64,000 nt of DNA, from the NCBI GenBank assembly GCA_004212075.1, contig RXIF01000010.1, positions 1-64,000 on the forward strand. The letters are read 5' to 3'. Of the stretch, positions 18,017 through 26,713 are shown in pieces. The position numbers were made by a program, and so were the translations under genes. The notes under the pieces are model-generated. The model did no database searches. It was not told the origin of the DNA and saw only the letters and a program-made list of their open reading frames with translations. How positions within the stretch are numbered: position 1 is the first letter of the stretch; each line of letters opens with the position of its first letter. Origin of the DNA: Candidatus Methanoliparum thermophilum. Lineage in GTDB: Archaea; Halobacteriota; Methanoliparia; Methanoliparales; Methanoliparaceae.

Positions 18017-19303
18017 ATGAGAAGTCTTATTATAGGCGGCGGTCCTGCAGGACTACAGGCATCGCTTGATCTGGCAGATGCTGGATATGATGTCTATCTG
18101 GTAGAGAGATACTTCTCTTTGGGTGGCCATGCAGTTCAGATAGCAAAGAATTATCCTAATCTCACGGACATCAAAGATTTTATGAAACCTCTTATGGAAA
18201 AGGTTTATAATCACGAGAAGATAACCGTACTTACAAACGCGGAAGTTCTTAGCGTAGATGGCGAGGTAGGTAATTTCAAAGTAAAGGTAGAAAAGAGGCC
18301 AACCTATGTAAACGTTGAAAAATGTACTGATGATGCCTGTAAGAAGGCAATGGAGGTTTGTCCTGTAGAGGTTCCAAATGAGTTCAACCTTGGGTTGTTT
18401 GATAAGAGAAAGGCTATTTTTATTCCTTTCTCCTATTCTGTACCTTATGGTTGCGTAATCGATGAAAAATCCTGTTTACATTTCAAGGATGAGGGCTGTA
18501 GTAGATGCAATGAGGTCTGTGATGGTATCAACTTTGAGGAAAAGAGAGAGATAGTACAAATAGACGATGTAGGTTCAATAATAGTTGCTACTGGGTTTGA
18601 TCCGTTTGATCCTAATCTCAGACCTGAACTGGCATACGATAAGTATAAAAACGTTATAACATCGTTAGAGCTTGAAAGAATGCTAGATGAAAATGGACCA
18701 ACAAAAGGAAAGATAATAATAGATGGTAAAGAGCCTAAATCGATAGTCTTTGCCCATTGTATTGGTTCGAGAGATAAAAAAGTGGATAATCCATATTGTT
18801 CAAGAATCTGTTGCATGTATACCGCTAAGGAAGCATACATGGTAAAGGAGAAGATACCTGATGCTACCATATCCGTCTCTTACATAGATATGAGAGCGTT
18901 TGGAAAAGGTTGTGAGCAATTTTATGAAGAGGTGCAGAAAAAACAGGTTTTATATAGAAGAGGAGTTGCAGCAGAGATATATGGAGCGGGTGACCAAGTA
19001 GTTCTTAGGGCGGAAGATACACTTTTATCAAATGCGTATGAATTTAATGCTGATTTAATTGTCCTTGCAGTAGGTGTTGAGCCGAGATCAGATTCTGCAG
19101 AATTATCCAAGGTGTTAGGTTTGCAAATTGACGATTGTGGATTCTTTGTTGAAAAGAGTATATATGATACATGTGAGACAGAGAAAGATGGGATTTTTAT
19201 AGCAGGTTGTTGTCAGGGTCCGAAAGATATACAGGATTCTCTAATGCAGGGTAGCGCTGCTGCTGTAAAGGCTATAGGTGTCATGAAGAGGTGTAACAAT
19301 TGA
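18017..19303 (+). CDS. hdrA: Short HdrA-like flavoprotein
   Basis: 428 residues, shorter than classic HdrA (about 650): it starts straight at the FAD motif (LIIGGGPAGLQASLDLADAGY) and lacks the N-terminal CHCG domain and the C-terminal pair of ferredoxin domains. Inserted cysteine motifs (KCTDDACKKAMEVCPV, CSRCNEVC) and the HdrA signature CIGSRD...YCSRICCMY are present. It resembles the first half of the tandem HdrA at 3423-6428. Overlaps hdrC by 4 bases. Probably links ETF to HdrBC. Confidence 0.9.
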   Translation: MRSLIIGGGPAGLQASLDLADAGYDVYLVERYFSLGGHAVQIAKNYPNLTDIKDFMKPLMEKVYNHEKITVLTNAEVLSVDGEVGNFKVKVEKRPTYVNVEKCTDDACKKAMEVCPVEVPNEFNLGLFDKRKAIFIPFSYSVPYGCVIDEKSCLHFKDEGCSRCNEVCDGINFEEKREIVQIDDVGSIIVATGFDPFDPNLRPELAYDKYKNVITSLELERMLDENGPTKGKIIIDGKEPKSIVFAHCIGSRDKKVDNPYCSRICCMYTAKEAYMVKEKIPDATISVSYIDMRAFGKGCEQFYEEVQKKQVLYRRGVAAEIYGAGDQVVLRAEDTLLSNAYEFNADLIVLAVGVEPRSDSAELSKVLGLQIDDCGFFVEKSIYDTCETEKDGIFIAGCCQGPKDIQDSLMQGSAAAVKAIGVMKRCNN

Positions 19304-19839
19304 GTCTTTTAAGTGAGATAGAAGAGTGTGGTGAAGTAATCGGTAAAGATACCATAGATAGTTTTTTAGCATGCATGCAGTGTGGTAAATGTACCGGTAG
19401 CTGTCCTTCTGGTAGAGTAACATCATATAGGACAAGAAGAGTGATCAACAGACTACAAGCAGGTGATCGGTCTGTCTTGGCTGATCCGAACCTTTGGATG
19501 TGTACAACATGTTACACATGCTATGAAAGATGCCCGAGAGAGGTAAGGATCACAGATATAATAAGAGCGGTAAGAAACTTGGCAGCAAAAGAGGGATATA
19601 TGTCAAAATCTCACAGAGCTACCGCTAGTTATGTTATAAAGACCGGCCATGCTGTTCCTATAAACGATGAGACAAAAAAATTGAGAAAGGAGCTTGGATT
19701 ATCTGAGGTTCCACCAACAACACACAAGTTTCCAAAGGCGTTGGAATCTATCCGTAAGATAATTAAAAAGACCAATTTTGACAAATTAGTTGGATTTGAT
19801 TGGGATACGATGAGTTTAGAAGAGAGGGGGGAAAAATGA
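19300..19839 (+). CDS. hdrC: HdrC-type ferredoxin subunit
   Basis: 179 residues with two [4Fe-4S] motifs, CMQCGKCTGSCPSG (about 25-38) and CTTCYTCYERCPR (about 68-80), the standard HdrC layout. It passes electrons between HdrA and the catalytic HdrB. Its start overlaps the HdrA stop and its stop overlaps the HdrB start (ATGA), showing tight translational coupling of hdrA-hdrC-hdrB. Confidence 0.93.
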   Translation: MSLLSEIEECGEVIGKDTIDSFLACMQCGKCTGSCPSGRVTSYRTRRVINRLQAGDRSVLADPNLWMCTTCYTCYERCPREVRITDIIRAVRNLAAKEGYMSKSHRATASYVIKTGHAVPINDETKKLRKELGLSEVPPTTHKFPKALESIRKIIKKTNFDKLVGFDWDTMSLEERGEK

Positions 19840-20711
19840 AAGAATACGCTTATTTTCTTGGGTGTATAACACCTAACAGGTATCCTGGTATAGAAGCTTC
19901 TACTATTAAAGTTTTAAAGAGATTTGGAATAGAGACAAGAGACCTTAATGGGGCAAGCTGTTGTCCTGCACCCGGTGTTTTTGGATCTTTCGACTTGAAT
20001 ACATGGTTACTTATAGCGGCAAGAAATGTTACATTGGCAGATATGATTGGTTTAGATATATATGTAACGTGTAACGGTTGTTACGGATCCCTCCAAGAGG
20101 CAGATCATCTTTTAAAAGAGAGACCTGAACTTAAAGAATGGGTAAATGAGATTCTTTCAGATGAAGGACTTGAATATAAAGGAAGAATAAAGGTGAAACA
20201 TATCATTGAAGTTCTATACGAAGATATTGGTGTAGATAAGATAAAAGATGCGGTAGTCTCACCGATCAATGCAAAAATAGGGGCACATTATGGATGCCAT
20301 TTTTTGAAACCTAGTCTAGTTAGAGGTCATGGTAGTCCTGAGAAGCCAACCATCCTAGACGAGCTTATAGAAGCAACATGTGCAGAGAGTATCGATTATA
20401 AAGATAAACTTATGTGTTGTGGCGCTGGTGGCGGATTAAGATCAAGGGATCTTAATACTTCTCTCGAATTTACCAGGCAAAAAATTGCTAATATGAAGGA
20501 TGCAGGAATAGAGGCCTCTGTAGATACTTGTGCATTCTGTCATTTACAGATGGATAGAGGACAGATCGAGATAAAAGAAAAGTTTGGTGAGGAGTATAAT
20601 CTTCCTATATTGTTTATCACGCAATTGATCGGGCTTTCTTTTGGATTTAGTACAAAAGAGTTAGGATTAGATAAACATAGTATTCCAATGACTGAGAAAT
20701 TTATCAGATAG
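19836..20711 (+). CDS. hdrB: HdrB catalytic subunit (two CCG domains)
   Basis: About 291 residues from ATG 19836, which overlaps the hdrC stop and follows GAGGGGGG. Two full CCG domains are seen: GCITPNRYPG...ASCCPAPGV...CNGC, and YGCHFLKPS...MCCGAGGGLR...CAFC, the ligands for two non-cubane [4Fe-4S] clusters that reduce heterodisulfide CoM-S-S-CoB in methanogens. An upstream in-frame ATG at 19800 lies inside hdrC and is unlikely. The actual disulfide substrate of this ETF-linked copy is inferred, not shown. Confidence 0.93.
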   Translation: MKEYAYFLGCITPNRYPGIEASTIKVLKRFGIETRDLNGASCCPAPGVFGSFDLNTWLLIAARNVTLADMIGLDIYVTCNGCYGSLQEADHLLKERPELKEWVNEILSDEGLEYKGRIKVKHIIEVLYEDIGVDKIKDAVVSPINAKIGAHYGCHFLKPSLVRGHGSPEKPTILDELIEATCAESIDYKDKLMCCGAGGGLRSRDLNTSLEFTRQKIANMKDAGIEASVDTCAFCHLQMDRGQIEIKEKFGEEYNLPILFITQLIGLSFGFSTKELGLDKHSIPMTEKFIR

Positions 20712-20718
20712 ATAAAAA

Positions 20719-21420
20719 ATGTATATGAATGGTACAGTAGTAAAAAAAGGGGATACAATAGAGCTATCCTATACAGGCATGGTAGATAATGAGATATTTG
20801 ATACTACAGATGAAGAGCTGGCTAAGAAAGAGGGGATTTACAAAGAGAATCTGAAATATGGACCAATTACCATCATGTTGGGTGCAGGCCATATAATAAA
20901 AGGACTTGAGGAGGAGTTGATCGGTAAAGAGGTAGAATACGAAGGTAATGTGGAGATACCGCCAAAAAAAGGCTTTGGGGATTATAAAGAAGATTTAAAG
21001 ATGCTTATACCGATAAACAAGATTAAAGAGGATGCTACACCTGGAATGAGGGTGATGGTTGATGGAAAGATCGGTACGATAGAGCGGGTGGTAGGAAGAC
21101 GTGCCTTGGTAGATTTTAATCTACCTTTAGCGGGTAAAGTGCTCAAATACAACTACAAGATTGTTAGAAAAATAGAAGACCCAATAGAACAGATAAAATC
21201 TCTAATTAAAGTCTACGTTAACAAAGACGTCGACGAAGTGGAGATATCCGAAGATAATATAGCATCTATCTATGTTAGCTATGAGTTATCTATAGATCGG
21301 CAGTGGATGGTATTTAAAAAGAGTATTGCAGATGATCTTTTAGATAATCTCGATCTTAAAGAGGTTAAGTATATAGAGAGGTATCGAAAGACGGAGAAAA
21401 GCGATGAAAATGATGAGTAG
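20719..21420 (+). CDS. FKBP/SlyD-type peptidyl-prolyl isomerase
   Basis: 233 residues. FKBP core: VKKGDTIELSYTGMVDNEIFDTT, then GAGHIIKGLEEELIGK and EIPPKKGFGDYKED with an IF (insert-in-flap) chaperone domain (VMVDGKIGTIERVVGRRALVDFN), as in archaeal long FKBPs, and an additional C-terminal domain of about 80 residues. Assists protein folding in the cytoplasm. It lies 7 bases after hdrB but is likely a housekeeping gene read with or after the operon. ATG 20725 is an alternative start. Confidence 0.92.
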   Translation: MYMNGTVVKKGDTIELSYTGMVDNEIFDTTDEELAKKEGIYKENLKYGPITIMLGAGHIIKGLEEELIGKEVEYEGNVEIPPKKGFGDYKEDLKMLIPINKIKEDATPGMRVMVDGKIGTIERVVGRRALVDFNLPLAGKVLKYNYKIVRKIEDPIEQIKSLIKVYVNKDVDEVEISEDNIASIYVSYELSIDRQWMVFKKSIADDLLDNLDLKEVKYIERYRKTEKSDENDE

Positions 21421-21523
21421 TCTCTCTATAATACCATCTTTTAACTCCTCAAATATTTTAATTTTTATTTTTTAATATTTTTCAATTGTATATCTATCTC
21501 ACTACTTATATTTCTATATACCT

Positions 21524-21970
21524 TTATAATCTAAATATCTCAGCAAGTCTCAGATTGTATCCTCTAGGGCAATCGATATTGGATAGCTGTTTTTGAATTA
21601 AATAACGACCATTATTAACAACCCCCTCTGGATGACAAAAATCAAAAAATTCGCAATCCAAATTATCGCATTCTATGAAATTATATTCTATTTTAGCCCC
21701 TTCTAATGCCTTTTTATGATCTAACGAAACGATTATTTGTGCCTCTTTAACTGCAATTGCTTTAACTCCACCATCATGCAGATAACAGTCATGTACAGTA
21801 TCGTTACATATTTTTTCTATCTTGTATCTTTTATTCCTTTCCAAGTTCATACAACTATTTCTTAATTTACAATTTTCGCATTCTTCCGTGCCATTACCAA
21901 AAAATATAAATTCATTACCAACGGTTGCAAGTTTTGTGCCAATTAGTGTAACCTTTAATTCATTATCCAT
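21524..21970 (-). CDS. UPF0179 family cysteine-rich protein
   Basis: 148 residues matching the archaeal UPF0179 family: VTLIGTKLATVGNEFIFFG at the N-terminus, a CENCKLRNSC motif, then further cysteines (CDNLDCEFFDFC and CPRGYNLRL near the C-terminus). The cysteine spacing suggests metal or Fe-S binding; function unknown. It lies 7 bases after egsA on the same strand and is convergent with the FKBP gene. The 103 bases between them are A/T-rich with no gene. Confidence 0.85.
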   Translation of the reverse strand: MDNELKVTLIGTKLATVGNEFIFFGNGTEECENCKLRNSCMNLERNKRYKIEKICNDTVHDCYLHDGGVKAIAVKEAQIIVSLDHKKALEGAKIEYNFIECDNLDCEFFDFCHPEGVVNNGRYLIQKQLSNIDCPRGYNLRLAEIFRL

Positions 21971-21977
21971 CTTTATC

Positions 21978-23063
21978 TCACTCTCCTACTTTTGTTATAT
22001 TTACAAGTTTTTTTGCTGCCTTTATAGTTATACCATTTCCCAATATAGAATACCTCTCAGGACGAATTTTATAAGCATTAACGAGAGCATCTATTATATA
22101 TTCTACATCTATCCCAAGCTCTGTGGCGGATACGGGACATCCTATAGTCTTTAAAGTATCTCTTATCAACTTCCAATCACCTCCGTGGAGGTACATCATC
22201 ATGATACTACCCACACCGCATTGTTCACCATGTAACGCCGGTTTTGGTGCTATCTTATCCAACATATGACTGAATTTATGTTCTGATCCACTTGCAGGAT
22301 AAGAAGACCCCGCTATACTCATAGCAACACTACTGGAGACTAAACCTTTCATTACAATCCATGCAGACTCTTCTAAGCGTTGTTTTATAATACTGGCAGA
22401 CTCTACTATAATCTCTGCAGCCATATGAGATAATGCAGCCGCATAACTACTATATTCTACATTTTTTAGTTTGTTGGCAAGTTGCCAATCCTTGACTGCA
22501 GTAAAATTAGATATAAGATCACCACATCCAGCTGCGAGCAATCTATATGGCGCTTTATAGATAATCTCGGTATCTGCAATTATAGCAATAGGAGCATTTG
22601 CCTCTATCGATACATGCTGTTTTCTTCTAGATAAAGATGATCTTGATGAGGCGATACCATCATGAGATGCCGCAGTAGGTATGCTTATAAATGGTTTTTT
22701 CAGCTCAAAAGAGCTTAGTTTTGCAACATCTATCGATTTTCCGCCACCTACACCAATTAAAAAATTAGCATTAATCTCTTTAGCAATTTTTTTTACGTTG
22801 TTGACCTCTTTTATGGTAGCCTCATCGACTATTTTTATTTCTGTATCTATATTGTTATCCTCCAATAAGTCTTTAACCAATATACCTGCCACATTTAAAG
22901 TATTAGGTCCACATATGATAAGAGCATTCCCATCAAGTTTTAACTCGTTGCATACGTCTATGATATCATATATCTTATTATGACCAACTACAACAATCCT
23001 GGGAAGATGCATCCATTTTGATTTATGCACACTCTCTCCGATTACTAAATCTGAAAGGTCCAT
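21978..23063 (-). CDS. egsA: sn-Glycerol-1-phosphate dehydrogenase
   Basis: 361 residues. Makes the glycerol-1-phosphate backbone of archaeal ether lipids from dihydroxyacetone phosphate, a defining archaeal enzyme. NAD-binding GVGGGKSIDVAK (about 103-114), metal-site aspartate in AASHDGIASSRSS, and histidines in SGSEHKFSHML and LHGEQCGVGS are visible. It is divergent from nadC with about 200 bases of AT-rich sequence (23064-23265) that probably holds promoters for both and no gene. Followed by UPF0179. Confidence 0.96.
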   Translation of the reverse strand: MDLSDLVIGESVHKSKWMHLPRIVVVGHNKIYDIIDVCNELKLDGNALIICGPNTLNVAGILVKDLLEDNNIDTEIKIVDEATIKEVNNVKKIAKEINANFLIGVGGGKSIDVAKLSSFELKKPFISIPTAASHDGIASSRSSLSRRKQHVSIEANAPIAIIADTEIIYKAPYRLLAAGCGDLISNFTAVKDWQLANKLKNVEYSSYAAALSHMAAEIIVESASIIKQRLEESAWIVMKGLVSSSVAMSIAGSSYPASGSEHKFSHMLDKIAPKPALHGEQCGVGSIMMMYLHGGDWKLIRDTLKTIGCPVSATELGIDVEYIIDALVNAYKIRPERYSILGNGITIKAAKKLVNITKVGE

Positions 23064-23265
23064 TATTAGAACATCTCTTATATGAAGTTTTACAAGGTTT
23101 GGTTTATATCTTTATTTATAGCGAGGATATATAAATATTAACAATAACCAGTATCGATATCTACTGTAGATAATCCTTTATAATTTTGATATTTAATAAT
23201 ATTGAACATACCTTGAAATTAAGAAGAGAAATTATTAATATATGTTCAAAAGATAGGAAGATAAG

Positions 23266-24108
23266 ATGGAGAAATTCATTATACAGAAATTATTAAAATT
23301 TATTGAAGAAGATGCACCATACGGTGATATTACTTCTACTTTGATAAGTCCAGATGTAAGTATAACTGCAGACATTTCTTCAAAAGAGGCGTGTATTTTA
23401 GCAGGAATGGAAGAGCTTATTATATTATCAAACTATTTTGGTATAGATATCGATCCGATACATCACGATAGTGAGAAAATTTATAAAGATGAGAGAATAT
23501 GTCATATGAAGGGTAATGCAAGAGATATTTTACTTATAGAACGATCCGCTTTGAACCTTTTATCAAGAATGAGCGGCATAGCAACTCTTACTAGAATGCT
23601 ACAAGATAAGATCGATAAAACTGGATTTAATATTAAAATATCGTCTACTCGGAAAACAGCACCTGGATTAAGATACTTTGATAAAAAAGCTGTGATGATC
23701 GGTGGTGGATATATCCACAGAATGGGTTTAAGCGACTCGATACTCATAAAAGACAACCATATCGCTATATTGGGATTGGATAATGCTATTAAATCTGGAA
23801 AAGAAAAATATTTTACTAAAAAAATAGAAGTAGAGGTAGAAACTCCTGCTGATGCTATAAAAGCAGCACAATCTGGTGCAGAAATTATTATGCTGGATAA
23901 TTTTGCTCCCAACGATATAAAAAAAGTGATAGATATATTAGAGAGAGAAAATTTAAGAAATAATCTTATTTTAGAGGTGTCTGGAGGAATAACACCAGAA
24001 AATATACTTGATTATGCTATAAAAGGTATAGATTTAATTTCGGTAGGATTTTTAACACACAGTGTCAAAGGAATTGATTTTTCGCTCAGCATAAGCAGTA
24101 TAATATAA
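23266..24108 (+). CDS. nadC: Nicotinate-nucleotide pyrophosphorylase (quinolinate phosphoribosyltransferase)
   Basis: 280 residues, standard size. Converts quinolinate and PRPP to nicotinate mononucleotide in NAD synthesis. Conserved blocks: EDAPYGDITS at the N-terminus, ERSALNLLSRMSGIAT, SSTRKTAPGLRYFDKKAV (phosphate-binding arginine/lysine), IKDNHI, and the C-terminal EVSGGITPENI and ISVGFLTHS. Functionally linked to nadE at 43.6 kb. Stands as a single gene with an AT-rich promoter upstream. Confidence 0.95.
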   Translation: MEKFIIQKLLKFIEEDAPYGDITSTLISPDVSITADISSKEACILAGMEELIILSNYFGIDIDPIHHDSEKIYKDERICHMKGNARDILLIERSALNLLSRMSGIATLTRMLQDKIDKTGFNIKISSTRKTAPGLRYFDKKAVMIGGGYIHRMGLSDSILIKDNHIAILGLDNAIKSGKEKYFTKKIEVEVETPADAIKAAQSGAEIIMLDNFAPNDIKKVIDILERENLRNNLILEVSGGITPENILDYAIKGIDLISVGFLTHSVKGIDFSLSISSII

Positions 24109-24160
24109 AGAATTGTCTCATCAAAAACTTAATATATAGCCAACAAAGACGGATTATAAA

Positions 24161-24703
24161 ATGATTCCGTCTAAAATATTTTTTACAAAAGGTGTAGGTG
24201 TTCATAAAGATCTACTTGCATCGTTTGAGACAGCATTAAGAGATGCAAGTATAGAAAAATACAATATAGTAATGGTATCGAGTATATTTCCTCCAGGTTG
24301 TAATATACTGACAAAGGAGGAAGGATTAAAGTATTTAAAACCAGGACAGATAGTATATAGTATTATGGCAAAAAATCAGACAAACGAGCCGAACAGGCTC
24401 ATATCTGCCGCAGTTGGTTTGGCAATACCGAGTGGTAATAATCATTATGGATACCTATCAGAGTACCACGCTTTTGACATGAATGAGAAAGAGACAGGAG
24501 ATTATGCTGAAGATCTAGCTGCAACGATGCTTGCTACTACGTTAGGAATAGAATTTGATCCTTCTATTGCATGGGACGAGCGGAAAGATATATACAGAGC
24601 AAGTGGTAGAATCTTCAACTCTATGAATATCTGTAAATCTGCCTATGGCGATAAAAACCATCTTTGGACTACTGTAATAGCTGCAGCTATATTTATTATC
24701 TGA
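24161..24703 (+). CDS. pdaD: Pyruvoyl-dependent arginine decarboxylase
   Basis: 180 residues, near the family size. The proenzyme self-cleaves between two serines (VSSIFPPGC, S40-S41) to give a pyruvoyl group; it then decarboxylates arginine to agmatine for polyamine synthesis. SEYHAFDMNEKETGDYAED and the N-terminal FFTKGVGVHKD are typical. Single gene, 52 bases after nadC; the stop is followed by a short AATAAG/CTTATT palindrome and T-rich sequence that may act as a terminator. Confidence 0.94.
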   Translation: MIPSKIFFTKGVGVHKDLLASFETALRDASIEKYNIVMVSSIFPPGCNILTKEEGLKYLKPGQIVYSIMAKNQTNEPNRLISAAVGLAIPSGNNHYGYLSEYHAFDMNEKETGDYAEDLAATMLATTLGIEFDPSIAWDERKDIYRASGRIFNSMNICKSAYGDKNHLWTTVIAAAIFII

Positions 24704-24765
24704 ATAAGGTCTTATTTTATCCTATCTTGTTTAAAATTTGAAATTTCTTCTTAAGTATAAAAAAA

Positions 24766-24791
24766 ATTATAAATAGTAACAAAAAGTAACA
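24766..24791 (+). promoter_or_regulatory. Promoter of the cfb operon with a 10-bp-phased direct repeat
   Basis: An archaeal TATA box (AATTATAAATAG) is followed at once by AGTAACA at 24775-24781 and again at 24785-24791. The copies are spaced one helical turn apart, where a regulator would block the polymerase. The cfbA start is about 60 bases further on, with TAGGAGGA as ribosome site. Operator role is inferred. Confidence 0.45.
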
Positions 24792-24852
24792 CAAATATCG
24801 ATAGAAAATAATATTAATGAGTAGATAGTACCATTCGGTAGGAGGAATTTTA

Positions 24853-25242
24853 ATGAGAGAAGATATCGGATTGCTGGTGGTGGGACATGGCAGCAATTTA
24901 GAATATAATTCAAATATAATAAACAAATTGGCTGAAGAATTATCTAAAAAAATTAAAAATGTAGAAGTAGCTTTTTTGAATATACAGCAGCCAAGCATAT
25001 CAGATGGTATTAAAAAACTATTAAATACCGATGTGCATAAAATTGTTGTATTTCCGCTCTTTTTAGCTAAAGGGGTACATGTACTTGAGGATATTCCTAA
25101 ACAACTCGGTATTAAAGATGGTAATACAGCAGAGATAGAAGTCGACGGAAGAAAGGTTGATCTTATCTATACAAGACCATTAGAGTACGACGACAGACTT
25201 TTAGATATCGCTCTTGATAGAATCAACGAGGCTTTGTCGTGA
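24853..25242 (+). CDS. cfbA: Sirohydrochlorin nickelochelatase CfbA
   Basis: 129 residues, the length of the short archaeal CbiX-S/CfbA chelatases. Inserts nickel into sirohydrochlorin in the first step of coenzyme F430 synthesis (the cobalt version serves B12). LLVVGHGSNLEYN carries one metal-binding histidine, and FPLFLAKGVHVLEDIP the other. Assignment to CfbA rather than CbiX rests on the adjacent cfbE and cfbD. SD TAGGAGGA precedes the ATG; its stop overlaps the cfbE start. Confidence 0.9.
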   Translation: MREDIGLLVVGHGSNLEYNSNIINKLAEELSKKIKNVEVAFLNIQQPSISDGIKKLLNTDVHKIVVFPLFLAKGVHVLEDIPKQLGIKDGNTAEIEVDGRKVDLIYTRPLEYDDRLLDIALDRINEALS

Positions 25243-26711
25243 GGATAGAAAGTATCGATAAGATATATCTATTCGACATAGTTCATGGTGCTGATAGGTT
25301 TAGAGAAGATCTTGTAAGTCTTGGTTTTAATTGTGAGGTGATAGATGTTTATAAACAAGGTGAGCTTAGATACAATATATCTAAAAAAGATTTGGTGGTC
25401 GCTCCGGTACATTTAAGCAGAGATAACCCATATTTAAAAAAAGCGTTAAAATCCGGATGTACGATAATAAACCATCATCAAATGTTGAATTATATCTTTA
25501 AGTCTAAAAATTATTTGAGGGATTCCATTAAGATAGAAATAACGGGTACTATAGGTAAAACAAGTACTTTATCGATCTTATATTCTATTTTAGAATCATC
25601 AAATCCAGATTATAGAATTCTATTGCATACAAGTATTGGAACGTTTTATCTTTATAGAAACAAGATTAAAGAAGTGGGAAGGTTAAGCATAGCACCTGCA
25701 AGTATATTACCTGTAGTAAGACAAGCACTATTCGATAAATTTTATCCAGATTTTGCTATCTTCGAGATATCGTTAGGTTTTTCTGGTATAGGAGATATAA
25801 ACATCGTTTCTTCTTTAAAAGAGGATTATACTATCGCATCAAATACAAAATGGGCTAGTATTGTTAAATTAGAATCCATACAGAATATAAACGATGGATC
25901 TACGGTAATAGTCCCATCTGATATAGATAAAGATTTGATAAATTGTTTTGATAATCTAAATATTATTAGATTCGGTGTTTATCAAAATGATTATGATTAC
26001 AATCCTGATCTAACAAATAATATACACAGAGATGATTTAAGTAAAAAAGATGAAGGTATCGTCTATATAAAAGATAACAATATAGGAGATTGTGATGGTA
26101 GGGTGATCGTCTATAACAATATAAAGATACTTGATACATCAAGATCGAATATAAGAAGATCAGGATCTATCAATCTTTCTCTTATGAATCTATTACCAAT
26201 ACAAGAAGAATTTTATATCCAATCTTTACTCTCATCTATCACGGCAGCGTTATCCTTAAACGTGGACGATACCGATATAACAGATTTTTTGGTTAATTTC
26301 TCAGGTGTAGAAGGCAGAATGGATCTTAAAATGATAGATGGAATATATCTATTAAACAACTCAAACTCAGGTGTAAGATTGATCCATCTTGATAAAATCT
26401 TGAAAGATCGTTCCATCTTTGTAAATCCATTAACAAATAATAGACGAAGGCTTGTCTTGATTATAGGGGAAGAGACCAAATACATCTGTAATGGTCTTGA
26501 TAAAAACGATTTTTATAGAATATTAAACGATTACAAAGAATGTTTTGACCTTATCTTGATTATAAAAGATAAAAATTGTGATGATGATCATGAAAAAGAT
26601 GTTATTAGCGATTATACCTTATTCAAGACGATGAACGACGGAATAAAATATGCTTTATCCTTGCTGGATAAAGGAGACATGATAATCTCTTTTGTTAAAA
26701 GATGGGGATAG
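25239..26711 (+). CDS. cfbE: CfbE, Mur-ligase-like coenzyme F430 synthetase
   Basis: 490 residues. A Mur ligase fold with P-loop TGTIGKTS (about 104-111). CfbE catalyses the ATP-dependent closure of the lactam/carbocyclic ring, the final step that turns 15,17(3)-seco-F430-17(3)-acid into F430. The long asparagine/aspartate-rich middle looks divergent but continuous. Starts with GTG overlapping the cfbA stop by four bases and ends overlapping the cfbD region, so the three genes are one operon. Identification relies on the P-loop, length and gene context. Confidence 0.85.
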   Translation: MRIESIDKIYLFDIVHGADRFREDLVSLGFNCEVIDVYKQGELRYNISKKDLVVAPVHLSRDNPYLKKALKSGCTIINHHQMLNYIFKSKNYLRDSIKIEITGTIGKTSTLSILYSILESSNPDYRILLHTSIGTFYLYRNKIKEVGRLSIAPASILPVVRQALFDKFYPDFAIFEISLGFSGIGDINIVSSLKEDYTIASNTKWASIVKLESIQNINDGSTVIVPSDIDKDLINCFDNLNIIRFGVYQNDYDYNPDLTNNIHRDDLSKKDEGIVYIKDNNIGDCDGRVIVYNNIKILDTSRSNIRRSGSINLSLMNLLPIQEEFYIQSLLSSITAALSLNVDDTDITDFLVNFSGVEGRMDLKMIDGIYLLNNSNSGVRLIHLDKILKDRSIFVNPLTNNRRRLVLIIGEETKYICNGLDKNDFYRILNDYKECFDLILIIKDKNCDDDHEKDVISDYTLFKTMNDGIKYALSLLDKGDMIISFVKRWG

Positions 26712-26713
26712 AT

